Shown: positions 21,315 to 32,210 of the stretch, piece after piece | How positions within the stretch are numbered: position 1 is the stretch's first letter | Layout of the letters: each line of letters begins with the position of its first letter | Assembly (NCBI GenBank): GCA_026419775.2 | Contig: JAOPGA020000687.1 | Coordinates: forward strand, 82,461-146,460 | DNA length: 64,000 nucleotides | Direction: 5' to 3' | Source of the DNA: Acrasis kona | Taxonomy: Eukaryota; Heterolobosea; Eutetramitea; Acrasida; Acrasidae | Notes under the pieces: model-generated | The model's database searches: none | Told to the model about the DNA's origin: nothing | Seen by the model: the letters and a program-made list of their open reading frames with translations, nothing else | Made by a program: the position numbers and the translations under genes

Positions 21315-22184
21315 CTAACACGAACCAAGAATCAAAGGCCATACAAATTGTGTTGAGATACTCGAAGGCATAACGTGCAACACTGAGCTCACAACCTTAT
21401 TGTACCAACCAGCATTAATCACAGGACCCACTCGGCTATACATGTGAGCGACAGATTCATATGCAGCATCTTCTGGAGTCTGCTCACTAAAGGGCGAACA
21501 AAGGGATCTCACTTTATCAGAAGCAGGCGTCGACGTAACACCCAAAACAGGAGAAGTCACATCTACACCATATTCTCTTGCTTCATCCCAAATACTCTTC
21601 GCCAAAACAGTTTGGAACGACTTGACCGCCGCATACATTGGAAGTTTCTTTGTTCCGAACAAACCAAGTATAGATGACACTATCATGATTCCCCCACTAC
21701 CTCTCTTCTTGAATGAATTCAAAAATGAATTTACCATGAGGGAAGGTGTCTTGATGCAAATGTCAATAGAGTCCTGAATGTTGTTGGTTGTTTGGTTGTA
21801 GTAAGAACCAACAGAGTAATAAGCTGCGTTGTATACTAAAGATCCAACTTCAACATCTCTGGTCATGTCGTCCAAATCTTGTATGACTTGTCGTGTGTTG
21901 AATAAATCTCCAACCAATGCTCTTACTTCGACTCCGTACTGTAGACTAATGGCCTGTGATGTGTTGTGGAGTTTTTCTTTTGTTCTGGAGATCAAAACGA
22001 GATTGATTCCTCTCTTTGCAAACTGTCTTGCATAGGCCTCGCCTAATCCGTCAGAACCACCAGCAATAACGCACCATGGACCGTATCTTTGCTTAAAATC
22101 TTTGTCGTCAATAGCTTGTTTTTGAACGAGACGACTAGTGAGTGCAATGATCAAAGTAACACCAAGGAGTAGGATTGTTTTCAT
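21315..22184 (-). CDS. membrane-anchored short-chain dehydrogenase/reductase (HSD17B12-like)
   Basis: Intronless, 289 residues, ending in TAG. An N-terminal hydrophobic helix (about 3-18) is followed by a classical SDR fold: cofactor motif AGGSDGLGEAYA, YNAA in place of NNAG, and the active-site YAAVK preceded by VSSILG. The arrangement resembles ER-bound 17-beta-HSD12 / 3-ketoacyl-CoA reductases. The C-terminal region carries a further hydrophobic stretch. Very-long-chain fatty acid elongation or sterol metabolism are the likely pathways. Confidence 0.8.
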   Translation of the reverse strand: MKTILLLGVTLIIALTSRLVQKQAIDDKDFKQRYGPWCVIAGGSDGLGEAYARQFAKRGINLVLISRTKEKLHNTSQAISLQYGVEVRALVGDLFNTRQVIQDLDDMTRDVEVGSLVYNAAYYSVGSYYNQTTNNIQDSIDICIKTPSLMVNSFLNSFKKRGSGGIMIVSSILGLFGTKKLPMYAAVKSFQTVLAKSIWDEAREYGVDVTSPVLGVTSTPASDKVRSLCSPFSEQTPEDAAYESVAHMYSRVGPVINAGWYNKVVSSVLHVMPSSISTQFVWPLILGSC

Positions 22185-22999
22185 TTTTATACAGATCAGT
22201 AGGGCAAGTGGACAGCTTTATAGGTTGTGACATTCCCTTTTATGATTAATGAACGAAACCCCTCGGTTGATTTGTGAGACTGCGAACAGTGTTGGCCGAT
22301 CAGATATTTGCCTAAAGGTGTGACAATAAATGGAGTATAATTCACTCTTATTAGAGTAATACATAATGCCAAAGGACTTTCAAAGAGTACGATAATACTC
22401 GCTCACTTCAGATGCCACAATACAAAAGAAATTTATAAATAAAATAGGAGAAAAATAAAAGTAAAAATGCGTACTTAATAAAAGCATTTGGTGTACAACA
22501 TATTTTTTGTGTGGTGTTACATATAATCAATCATGTTAAGTGTCAACAGCAAAAAGCAGTTCGACCTTTACACTTTCAATTACCGATTGTATGCTCTATC
22601 ATACAATTGGCTCCAAAATGACATCGGCTACCACCTCCGAAAGTACTACTCAAATCTTCTGTTCTAACGTTGGATTATTTTCTTTAAAATAATTTGTAAG
22701 ATGGCCAACCAATAATCAATGCCCAATCCTTTTTCACAAGCACAGTCAATCTGACAAAAAAAGATTTGTGAAAAAAATACACGAAGCCCGACAGAGTGTG
22801 GTAAGTAAGCAACACGATGCCTCTTCTCTCTGTCACAATGATGTTCACATTCTGCAAAGCGATATAATTAATTCCAACCACAGACATACACGATTTTAAC
22901 ACACAACTTTGTCGCAAGTAGATGTTGATATATCATTGTGCAACATGAAAGAAGGAGCATTACATGTAACTTGTACTAACTGCTTTTTAGTTATAATAA
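22185..22999. other. 815-bp intergenic region
   Basis: AT-rich spacer containing the divergent promoters of the SDR gene and the eL19 gene. Only short non-ATG frames occur. No tRNA, snRNA or repeat recognised. Confidence 0.6.
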
Positions 23000-23617
23000 A
23001 TGGCTTCAACTTTTAGATTACAGAAGCGCTTAGCCTCCGATATTTTGGAGTGCGGCAAGGACCGTGTCTGGCTTGACCCCAATGAATTGAGCGAACTAGC
23101 TTTGGCCAACTCCCGTGATAGCATCCGCAAGTTGATCAAGGACGGTATCATCATCCGTAAACCCATCAAGATTAGATCCCGCTTCAGGTGGAGGAAGAGG
23201 CAAGAAGCCATTGCCAAGGGTCGTCATAGGGGTATTGGTAAGAGAAAGGGAGCCAAGGATGCTCGTAACCCATCAAAACTACAATGGATGAACAGAATGA
23301 GAATTCTACGTAGACTCCTTAGAAAGTACAAAGATGCCAATAAAATCGATAGACACTTGTACCACGAACTATACCTAAAGATCAAGGGTAACGTCTTCAA
23401 ATCCAAGAAGAACTTGATGGAATACGTATTCAAGGCAAAGGCCGAGAAGCTCCGTGAAAGACGTGTTGAAGAGCAATTGGAGGCCAAGAAGGAGAAACAA
23501 TCCAAGCTCAAGGAAAAACGTACCCAAAGAGCCGATAGAAGATCAAAGAGAACTGTTATGGAAGCAGAAGAAGCTGCACGTATCGCCCGCGAAAGCCAAA
23601 AGACCGAACAAAAGTAA
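23000..23617 (+). CDS. RPL19: 60S ribosomal protein eL19
   Basis: Intronless, 205 residues. It is highly conserved from [12 protein letters not shown] through [31 protein letters not shown], and [19 protein letters not shown]. The long C-terminal helix is rich in Arg/Lys/Glu, as in eukaryotic eL19, where it reaches across to the small subunit. The ATG at 23000 follows a T-rich leader. Confidence 0.96.
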   Translation: MASTFRLQKRLASDILECGKDRVWLDPNELSELALANSRDSIRKLIKDGIIIRKPIKIRSRFRWRKRQEAIAKGRHRGIGKRKGAKDARNPSKLQWMNRMRILRRLLRKYKDANKIDRHLYHELYLKIKGNVFKSKKNLMEYVFKAKAEKLRERRVEEQLEAKKEKQSKLKEKRTQRADRRSKRTVMEAEEAARIARESQKTEQK

Positions 23618-23945
23618 ATTTATAATACATTCTTGTTCTTTTGTTATACACTTTTCACAATTCGTCCTTCTGTAAATAAGTACTTCTAACAGTGTTAGGC
23701 ATAATTGTCTTTATCACACAAGGTCATTTGGTGTGAACTAAAGTAATCTTCTCTATCTCTCAACGATCCATTGTTTTTGGTAAGAAAATGTCACATAATG
23801 CATCATTGCATTCGGTTACTGTTTGGTGGAATAGAACTTGAACAACAAGAAATGTATAGTTATAATTAAAAGTAAGTCGCATTTATTACATGGCTGCCTT
23901 TGACAAGCGAAATCAAAGACATGATAAAAAAAAGACATTGAGCAG

Positions 23946-24220
23946 TTACTCCATTTGAGCCTAATGTACATTAAATGAGTTGAAACAATTTGATCACTAA
24001 CCTGTTCACCATACATAAGAGCGTTGCGGGCATTGTTGATAACTTGAATTACAGCAGATCCAACCACGACGAACAAAAGTAGAGCTAGAATGATACCTCC
24101 AACTTGTGATGCTTCCTCCTTCTTCTTTTTGGCTTCTACGGGTGTACCAGCAATAGCAGTGCCAGATGTCTTTCTTTGATGATCTTTGCTCTTTAGCTTT
24201 GCGAGTTGTGGGTTCACCAT
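23946..24220 (-). CDS. RAMP4/SERP1-like tail-anchored ER protein
   Basis: Exon 1 is 24220-24002, the intron is 24001-23961, and a 15-bp exon 2 is 23960-23946; 77 residues. A basic N-terminus (LKSKDHQRK) is followed by a single membrane anchor (VGGIILALLLFVVVGSAVIQ) ending in VINNARN, the layout of SERP1/RAMP4, which sits at the Sec61 translocon and stabilises new membrane proteins. Without splicing the frame would run on into unlikely sequence; splicing gives a normal-length tail ending QAQME. Confidence 0.85.
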
Positions 24221-24439
24221 GTTTTTTGTTTTTGTTTAGAGTTGACCAACACGTGGAAAAGTCGTTTTGTGCCAGCCCTCTTACAACCTTTTGGACTCAC
24301 CTTGGCTCAGTTCCTTCTTTTCGTTGACGAAGTCCACACTAATTGATTCTTGTAATTTATCCGAAAGCATCATTTCACCTAGTAATAATGATGACCTCGC
24401 TCCAACAACAAAAAAGACTTGCAAGAGGGGTTGAAAAAA

Positions 24440-25309
24440 CTACAAGTTTAATAATAGAGCGAAGGCAATTAGTACAACTATTAGCGCTTTCGAGCAATGA
24501 TGTGGGGTGGAGGAAGCACTCGTTACAGCATTTGATTTTATAAAGTCTAAATAATTGAATACTCTTGAATATGCTCCTCTATTTCCTTGCAGTCCACAAC
24601 CTTCTGGTCCATAAGATGTGATACCGTACACAGTCCATCTGGTATCAGTAGTATTTACTTTGGAAACTACTGCTCCTCCACTGTCGCCTTGGCATGTATC
24701 CTTGCCTTTCCCATCACCAATACACAAAAAGTATGTTTCGTTATATTTGCCATCTGAGAAAGCATTGACACATATACTTTGGGCCACAATTGGAATTTGT
24801 ACTTTTAAGAGCTGCGTGGGTTTTATTCCACTTTGCGTTAACCCCCACCCAGCAGTCCACATCAAAGTGCCAACCGCAGGGGAGCTAAATGTTGGTAGAT
24901 TTAAAAAACCTATGCTCGCACTCTCTTTCACTGGGTTTGATAATTGTAGCAGAGCAATGTCGTAGTAATTATAAGCATCAGAAATGTAGTTTGGATGCGT
25001 TATAATTGTTTTCACGGACACTGGCCTGGTGTTCAGACTAACAGATCCAAGAATAACAAATGCCTTGGAAACATCTTTTTTGACTTCGAAACAATGTGCC
25101 GCCGTAAGAATCCATTCTGAATTTATCAAACCTCCACCACAAAATTCATATGTGCCATTGCCTAAATTATACCCAACAAAGACTTGGTACGGTAAATCTC
25201 CTAAACTCGCTGGCGTTCCACCCGATATTTTAATATCTCTACCAACATTATCAGCAGTTGAATAATGAACCAAACAGGCCAGCGCACAAATCAGCAACTT
25301 GAGATTCAT
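24440..25309 (-). CDS. trypsin-like serine protease (S1A) with GPI-type tail
   Basis: Intronless, 289 residues. Signal peptide (about 1-19), then a chymotrypsin fold starting ISGG (28-31) in place of IVGG. Catalytic triad: His72 in TAAHC, Asp117 in YDIALLQL, Ser210 in GDSGG. Asp204, six before the Ser, predicts trypsin-like cleavage after Lys/Arg. Conserved disulfide cysteines are present. The C-terminus (KALIVVLIAFALLLNL) is a hydrophobic segment that could be a GPI signal or membrane anchor, so the protease probably sits on the cell surface. Confidence 0.9.
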   Translation of the reverse strand: MNLKLLICALACLVHYSTADNVGRDIKISGGTPASLGDLPYQVFVGYNLGNGTYEFCGGGLINSEWILTAAHCFEVKKDVSKAFVILGSVSLNTRPVSVKTIITHPNYISDAYNYYDIALLQLSNPVKESASIGFLNLPTFSSPAVGTLMWTAGWGLTQSGIKPTQLLKVQIPIVAQSICVNAFSDGKYNETYFLCIGDGKGKDTCQGDSGGAVVSKVNTTDTRWTVYGITSYGPEGCGLQGNRGAYSRVFNYLDFIKSNAVTSASSTPHHCSKALIVVLIAFALLLNL

Positions 25310-25358
25310 GGAGTACTGTAGTCGAAATCAAAATTTTGTTTTATTTACAATAATCATT

Positions 25359-26801
25359 TTATTGACACAATTGTTGAGGTGGTGCAACCTCTGGTACAAA
25401 ATCAAAATAACTGGATTGATAAGCAACTGTGTCCTTTTGTGATAACCTCCCATTTATATTCTCCATCACTTCCGGAACAGGTGCAGGTAGAATGTTAACC
25501 ATGCTGGTCACATCTCTTGATTCAACTTTTTGAGTTTTTTGTGAGGCAGCCGCAGCCGCTTGAACACGTTGAGCTCTCTTCTTCTCTTCTTCTATTGCCT
25601 TCTGCTCGGCCTCCCTCTTTCTTTGTTCAATCTCCCGATCCACCTGGTCGTCATCTTTAAAAACTTTTCCTCCTTTTTGGTAACCTCCGCCTCCCTTGTT
25701 GTAATTATTATTGAATCCACCCGTATTGTTGTTATTGTATCTTGTATTGTTGTTGTTGTTATATCTTGCGTTGTTATTATTGTTGAATCCTCCTCCGAAA
25801 GTATTAGATGAAGTGTTTCCGAATACGCTACCGCCTGTGCTTGCAGTGTTGTTTCCGAAAACTGATGGTGTGTTTTGTGGTTTTGCAAAAGTGTTGTTGT
25901 TGTTCGTGTTTCCAAAAACGCTGCTGCTGCTGTTGTTGTTTGTGTTTGTGCTTCCAAAAACAGATCCAGTTGACGGCGTCGAGCCAAAAGATGACTGACC
26001 GAATGTGGAACTTGTTGTGCCGCCAAAGGCGCTTTCTGTTTTTACATTGTTGTTGCTTCCAAAGACGCTGCTTCCGAAGGCGGTGGGTGCGGTCGAGTTT
26101 GTTCCGAATGAAGAGCTTCCAAATCCTCCGCTCGTACTCGGTTGTGTGGAAGTGGCACCGAATGCACTGCTACCGAATGGCTGGGTGGATGAGCCAGTGC
26201 TCGGTGCAGATCCAAAGACGCTCCCACCAGTGTTTGTATTCGCTCCTGAAGAGCCAAATACTGAACTGCCAAAGGTTGTGGATGTTGATGCCCCAGAGTT
26301 ACCAAAAATTGATGATACTGGGTTACCACTCCCAAACGCTGATGTTGGCTGTCCAAATGTAGAAGAGGACGTGGTTGAATTGCTATTGCCAAACACTGAG
26401 GAGGGTTGTGTATTCAGGCCAAATGAGGAACTTCCGAAAGATGTTGGTGCACTTGTTTGTGAAGACCCAAAAACGCTACTTGGGTTGTTGTTACTAGAGA
26501 AAGTATTCGATGTGGCTGTGTTTCCAAAAGAACTACTTCCGAAGCTGCTGCTACCAAATGAAGACCCTCCAAACACGGAACTGGTGGAACCGCCACTTGG
26601 AGCTGCACTTGCACCAAATACAGATGATTGATTGCCCGAAGCCCATACAGGTGTGTTATTCGCGAAACTAGACGAAGCGAAAGCAGATTGACCCTGTGAT
26701 GAGCCTGAATTGAAAGGGTTTCGATTATTGTTGTGATTGTTATTGTTTCGATTGTTGTTGTTGTGGTGACCCCCTCCTCCCCTTCCTCTTCTGTTCGCCA
26801 T
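25359..26801 (-). CDS. FG-repeat nucleoporin-like protein
   Basis: Intronless, 480 residues. It starts with an Arg/Gly patch and Asn/His runs, then about 300 residues of SVFG/SAFG/SSFG repeats spaced by Ser/Thr/Asn-rich linkers, as in GLFG/FG nucleoporins that fill the pore channel. A second Asn-rich block is followed by a charged, probably helical segment (QVDREIEQRKREAEQKAIEE) that could anchor the protein in the pore. The exact nucleoporin cannot be named. The low-complexity sequence produces several long spurious frames on both strands. Confidence 0.8.
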   Translation of the reverse strand: MANRRGRGGGGHHNNNNRNNNNHNNNRNPFNSGSSQGQSAFASSSFANNTPVWASGNQSSVFGASAAPSGGSTSSVFGGSSFGSSSFGSSSFGNTATSNTFSSNNNPSSVFGSSQTSAPTSFGSSSFGLNTQPSSVFGNSNSTTSSSTFGQPTSAFGSGNPVSSIFGNSGASTSTTFGSSVFGSSGANTNTGGSVFGSAPSTGSSTQPFGSSAFGATSTQPSTSGGFGSSSFGTNSTAPTAFGSSVFGSNNNVKTESAFGGTTSSTFGQSSFGSTPSTGSVFGSTNTNNNSSSSVFGNTNNNNTFAKPQNTPSVFGNNTASTGGSVFGNTSSNTFGGGFNNNNNARYNNNNNTRYNNNNTGGFNNNYNKGGGGYQKGGKVFKDDDQVDREIEQRKREAEQKAIEEEKKRAQRVQAAAAASQKTQKVESRDVTSMVNILPAPVPEVMENINGRLSQKDTVAYQSSYFDFVPEVAPPQQLCQ

Positions 26802-26963
26802 TTCCTTAAACTTTTTGAAGAAGAATTCAACTCACATTGTAAATTACTATTACACAAAATTAGTGGGGTCAACCAAGCAACGACGAGGTGACGCATTGGA
26901 ACTAATCGACCAAACACACTTGAGCAAGAAAAACAAGCATATAATTCAGTGCAATATAATTTA

Positions 26964-28538
26964 TTACAATTTGGAGTTCATTGGGAACGCACGCATCGCT
27001 TGACGCACACCCAAATCAGCCATGATTTCTTCACTTCCTCCTAGAATGGCTGCAAACTTATAGGTCCTATGGAAACCCTCCACCACTCTTCCCATACCAG
27101 TCTTGGTGATTGCTCTGCCTCCGAATATTTGACAACTATCGTCGCTAATGTTATGAGCAACGCGAGTGCACCTCAACTTTAGCAATGCGATCGGACCGGC
27201 CAACTTTAACGCAGCCTCCTTATAATCCATCTGGTTCATTTGATGGGTAATTGATTCCAACCAAGCATGTACCGACTCGACCTCGCTAATCATGCTGGCC
27301 ATCTTTTGTCGAATCACCGGTTGCTCGATCAACATTTTGTTAAAGACTTTGCGTTGATGGGACCACTTGAAGCACTCCTCGACCACTAATCTCATGGCTC
27401 TGGTCACGCTCGCCACGATGCACCATCTCTCATGATTGAAATTGAACATGATGACTTGGAATCCTTGACCTTCTTTTCCCAGCACATTCTCCACTGGCAC
27501 TTTTACATTTTCAAAAGTAATGTAAGCAGTTCCTGCACTTGGCGAATAACTGGTTTTGATGGGATCTGTTTCTAATCCTTCCTGTCTTTCTATAAGTAAC
27601 ATTGTGATGCCGGAGTGTCCCTTTCCTGTTCTCACTGCGGTGGAGAAGTAATCGCAAAAGCCTCCGTTGGTGATCCACTTCTTGGTTCCGTTGACAATGT
27701 AATGTTTACCGTCGGGAGATAACTTTGCGGTGGTGGTGATGGCCGCTACGTCACTTCCGGCACCTGCTTCGGTGATGGCTAGGCAAATTTTCTTCTTTCC
27801 GGATAATACTTCAGCGACAACTCGATCTCTGAGGGGAGGTTTGCCAAAGTATAGGACTGGAGGAAGTCCAATGACCATTCCCGAACCAAGTCCATCCACA
27901 TAGCCAGGGACTGCAATCTTGCTCACTTCTTCGTGTGCAATCATTTCGTGGAAGTAGTCAAACTCTTCTGGTTTTATGCCACCTGGTAGCGTTCCTCCCA
28001 TTTTGCAAAAGGCGTTGAGATGTGGTCCTGGTCCAATTCTTGAGGCTAGCAAACCAAATCTGCCCATCTTCTCCCAGGTCTCGTCGGTTGGATACTCTCC
28101 AGAATCGTCCAGAGTTACTGCGTCCTTGGTAAGTTCATTCTCACAGAAGATTCTAACTGCTTTGCGGAATTCGTGGTGAGATTCATTGTAGTAGGGTGAT
28201 GGCAATCCCTGGAAACCTCCTGCTTCTGCGTAGGGGACTTTGCTGATGTCACCTGGTGCTGGGAACTCCACTTTGGGTGTTTGTCCCTTGACTGTTCCAA
28301 TCTCATATTTTGGGCCGTATTTGACAAGCACACTTTGTCTGTGGAGTCCATAAAACTGCTCAGTTGCGTCTTGTCCTGCCACATCATAAAGAACGGTTGC
28401 CCCTCCAGGGTGGAATTGAGCAAACTTAGACATGTCGTATACACGTCCATCAATTATAATCCACAAATCATCTTCAGAGTTGTGAGCCTGTACTTGTTCA
28501 AGGGTGTATTCTTGCTTTTGCTTTGGTGCTGGTGGCAT
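26964..28538 (-). CDS. cytochrome b5 / acyl-CoA dehydrogenase fusion
   Basis: Intronless, 524 residues. Residues about 8-85 are a cytochrome b5 haem domain with the axial His in FAQFHPGGATVL and the second His in FYGLHRQS. The rest is an acyl-CoA dehydrogenase fold with the FAD-binding ITEAGAGSDVAA and KKWITNGGF motifs; a Glu in GGSEEIMAD near the C-terminus occupies the usual active-site neighbourhood. Such b5-ACAD fusions occur in fungi and some amoebae and probably pass electrons from FAD to the fused haem. The substrate is unknown. Confidence 0.9.
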   Translation of the reverse strand: MPPAPKQKQEYTLEQVQAHNSEDDLWIIIDGRVYDMSKFAQFHPGGATVLYDVAGQDATEQFYGLHRQSVLVKYGPKYEIGTVKGQTPKVEFPAPGDISKVPYAEAGGFQGLPSPYYNESHHEFRKAVRIFCENELTKDAVTLDDSGEYPTDETWEKMGRFGLLASRIGPGPHLNAFCKMGGTLPGGIKPEEFDYFHEMIAHEEVSKIAVPGYVDGLGSGMVIGLPPVLYFGKPPLRDRVVAEVLSGKKKICLAITEAGAGSDVAAITTTAKLSPDGKHYIVNGTKKWITNGGFCDYFSTAVRTGKGHSGITMLLIERQEGLETDPIKTSYSPSAGTAYITFENVKVPVENVLGKEGQGFQVIMFNFNHERWCIVASVTRAMRLVVEECFKWSHQRKVFNKMLIEQPVIRQKMASMISEVESVHAWLESITHQMNQMDYKEAALKLAGPIALLKLRCTRVAHNISDDSCQIFGGRAITKTGMGRVVEGFHRTYKFAAILGGSEEIMADLGVRQAMRAFPMNSKL

Positions 28539-28834
28539 GGATATTGTATGTGATGTCTCCGCCGGAAAATTGGAAATTTAAAAGATTTTGTAATCGCTCC
28601 ATAATGATGCTTTTCAATTTTGATTTAGCGAACCAAAAAATGATTAAAGTTAAGTTAACCTTTTTGTGGTGATAGTCAACATGAAAGTCCAAGAACTTAG
28701 GCTTGCACTTTAAAAAGATATAAATATATGGTAATGGCTCACTTGTTGTAATTAAATTTATATTTATAGAACAAGACAACAACTTCTTCTACAAAAACAA
28801 TTATTGTTATTAGATCTGTAAAATTGAAATAGAA

Positions 28835-30879
28835 ATGGGAGGAGAACAATCAATACAAAAGCCAGAGACAGTGTATTTGTATTCACCGGAGCGTGGATTT
28901 GCTGTTTCGAACGGTCAGACGATAGCGTTTGACAAAAACAAGCCACAATCACACTGTGCCCCATTTATCTTGAATAAAGAGGGACAGAACAAAGTTTCTC
29001 TAAGAAGCGCCGACACCAACAAATATCTTTGCGTGGAGCCTGATGGAAAAATCATCATTAATCGTAAGTACATTTATTACCGCAATTATAATTAATAAAA
29101 GGCGACGTTGTTAACGTATGGGAAACGCTAACAACTGTACAAGACCAAGATGGAAAATTCAAGTTGAAATCTCACCACAGTACTTTCCTAAACAAGAATT
29201 CTGCATCCTTCGACAACAACAGTCAAGATTTGTTCATGTTTATACCCTACTCCAGTGAAACAGTTAAAAATTCGAATTGCACAAACAAGAGCACGGTCAA
29301 TTTAAAGGACGAAGCAACGGGAAAGTACCTCAAGCTTCGTGACGATGGCGTTCTCACATTCTCCGACACACCCACCACATTCTTGACCCACATGAACACG
29401 GACAGTCTTAGAAACGGCACCATACTTAACATGTCGCATCCAGTCACCAATAATTTCGTCAGTAGCAACTATCAAGAAGCCATTTGCAAACATCCGCACA
29501 TGTTTGAGTGGGAAACATTCAACGTTGAAATGGACCAAAACCAACTCATTCGCATTCGCAGTCACTTTGGTACTTACTTACATTGTGATTCAAACACCAA
29601 CGCCATATTTTCCAACACTCACAAATCAAACCTACGAGTCATCGTCGTACAGTCCAATCAATCGCTCAAAACCATCAACGCAAGTACCACTCTTGACGTA
29701 TGCGTGATTCATGACCACAAACTAGTCGTATTCGACAATGACTCTTGTCATTTAACAAAGGGCACTCTACAAGGTTCCAATCACGTCATCACCTTCCACC
29801 TTGATTCCAACTACCGAATCAACAGAACGGTGTCCATATCCAACGCTCAAGGTCGTTACATTAACGTGCTAAAAGACGGCACCATTCAAACATCTCCATC
29901 TGAATACACTCCATTTCAAATTCATTGGAGTGGCGATCATAATCAAGGTGACGAATTTCCAAAGTTCGTTACCATTCGTACGACCATTCATGAAGCTAGT
30001 TACTACATGAAATTCAACAGCAATGGTAAGATTTACTTTTCTCCGAATAAACCAGGCGACTATAATCTATTGATCTTGAATCACGAAACTAGAATTGAAT
30101 CGGATGTTTATCGATTGAATGGAATGTTGGGTAATGGTTATTGGGGAGAAGTCATGAGCGCAGAGTGCAATGGACAACAAAGAGCTGTAAAGTACTTGTA
30201 CAGGAGCATCGAACGTGCAAAGATTGAAGCCACTGCTGCTAAGCGCGTTGGCTCGGGCGAATGTGTTTATTTACCGAGGGTATATGGTGCAGCGATAGAT
30301 AAGAAGGACCATGTGTTTATATCCATGGAATTGATAAGCGGCGATACTTATCAAGAGTATACGCTCAAAGAATCCAATCCAAAAACTCTTCCGGAGCAAA
30401 AGTGCATTGAATTGTACACCATGATTGTAACTGCGCTAGCTCATATGCACAAGCATAACGTGTTGTATCTTGATATAGCAGAGTACAACATGATGTACGA
30501 TGGCAATCGAGTCATGTTGATTGACTTTGGCAGCGCTTTGATTTTGAATGGTGGCGATCGCTTCGTGAACGCTAATTATATGATTGGCGGCACTGCTGCT
30601 TATATGCCATGGGAACAGCATGGAGGTGAAATTACGGTGAGCAGAGCTACGGATGTTTATTCATCTGCTGCATTCTTCTTTTTCATGTTGACTGGTGCAT
30701 CTCCATTCGGTCCCGTTCATAGTGACTTTTTCAAAGTGCACAAGGTAGGTATTCCAGAGCACTTTTTTGGTCTGGTAAAGAATGAAAGAGTTAGAAATGT
30801 ACTGAGAAAGTGTTTGAAGGTGAATGTAGACGAGAGGTATCGATCGTGTGATCAAGTCCTTCATGATTTGAAAAATTAA
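28835..30879 (+). CDS. beta-trefoil repeats fused to an atypical protein kinase
   Basis: Exon 1 is 28835-29063, the intron is 29064-29101, and exon 2 is 29102-30879; 668 residues. The N-terminus MGGEQS could be myristoylated. Residues about 10-410 look like three fascin-like beta-trefoil units (recurring YLCVEPDGKI, YLKLRDDGVLTF, YINVLKDGTI, YYMKFNSNGKIYFS). The kinase (about 425-665) has G-loop GNGYWGEV, AVKYL and DFG (LIDFGSA). The HRD motif is YLDIAEYN: Asp534 and Asn are kept, but HR becomes YL and the catalytic-loop Lys becomes Ala, so activity is uncertain. The stop TAA shares the palindrome TTAA with the stop of the convergent gene. Confidence 0.85.
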
Positions 30880-32171
30880 AGCTTTATTACAATTCTTCCA
30901 GTCAATACGTCTGATTCGTTCATTGTTAGTTGATGTCTTCGATGTGCTTCTCGTATCTTCTCCAATGAATAGGTCTGAGAAATGGGCACGTCTACTTCGT
31001 TTCCCACTCGATTCATTACTTCTTTTAACATGTCTATCATTAACGTTGTTGATGATGAAAAATTTTACACACATACGTAGGAATCTACCTTGTTGAGAGG
31101 TGGATAGGACCCAACTCTGCTCGAATAGGAAACCAAATTTGATTCCCTTGAAGAACATGTGCCTACATCTTGCAATGTTTAACTATGAATGTGTGAGAAT
31201 GTACATGCGTTCGACAAACATCAATGTTTTGAGATGGAGATAGTAGAGAGGCGTGGGTTGCCATCATCAACAAACAGTCGTCTATGAATTCTTCTTGTTC
31301 ATCTCCACAAAGTACCACGCAGTCCACTCCCAAGTGACCTGTTTCTTCCAATACAATGTTTTTGAGCTGTCCTGCGGAGTTTCTAGTGTCGATGACTTTG
31401 AGTCGTGGTCTGTTGGGCGATAAACTGTCGTCATCGTCGACGCTGTTGTTGGAGAAGGATCTGTCCACCATTACGATATCCTGCAGTGCGTTCACTTCTG
31501 CATCTGAGCACACGGTGGTGATGACGTGACATTGAGTACAGAGTGCCATCTGGATGAGTGCCCTGTTCATAACATGAGCACCTCTGGGTACGAATATGAA
31601 TTCTCCCTGCTTAATGTTGGCTACATAATACAATGCATTAAATGCGCGAAGACTTGGCATTATACTCGCCGCTGCTTTTTCGTAAGAAATTCTCTTCGGC
31701 ATTGGTACTTGTCTAATGTGAGTTGATGGTGGAATGATGGTTCGTACCAAAAAAGTGAGATTCTGCGACACAGTAATCAGAGTATCCACCAAATTTTGAG
31801 TCGATCGGTAAAAGTCCAACAACATTGTCTCCTTGCTTTACAATTCTTTCGTCTACTTGATCTCCTACTCTCTCTACTACCTTCACATTATCAAAATTAA
31901 TAACGTTTTGAACACATACACCCGCAATTTCGTAACCTATTACTGCATCTGACTGCGTTACAAACTTGTATTTTCCCTCTCTGACTTGAACATCAATATC
32001 ACCAACGGCACATGCCCTCACATTTATTATGACTTGTGTTGGTCCTAGTGCGCCACCTTCTAAAAGAAATTCATCAGGTGTGTTTACTGATCTAGTCAAG
32101 TATGTTAGCTGATCCACTCCGCCATATGACTTTAAAGATACACTGCGACATATCAACGCCTCTCCATGCAT
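30876..32171 (-). CDS. CRYZL1-like quinone oxidoreductase
   Basis: Four exons: 32171-31748, 31707-31184, 31146-31077, 31033-30876; introns 40, 37 and 43 bp; 391 residues. Reconstructed sequence follows human-type CRYZL1 throughout: IGYEIAGVCV, GDNVVGLLPIDS, the splice-restored HFFVPMPKRISYEKA, FVPRGAH in place of the Rossmann glycines, LEETGHLGVDCVVL, and LHMLKEVMNRV near the end. The classic GxGxxG dinucleotide motif is degraded, as in CRYZL1, so it may not bind NADPH normally. Function of the family is poorly known. It starts 39 bp from the divergent TMEM53-like gene. Confidence 0.83.
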
Positions 32172-32210
32172 ATCGGTTGTCTGACGGTTTTGTAATTATA
32201 ATGAACACCA

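Noticed and set aside
22684..22917. 77-codon - strand frame in the intergenic region
   Set aside because: Non-ATG start and no coding character.
25560..26631. Long + strand and alternate-frame ORFs opposite the nucleoporin
   Set aside because: These are by-products of the low-complexity FG/Asn repeats; only the - strand frame gives FG repeats with a sensible charged end.
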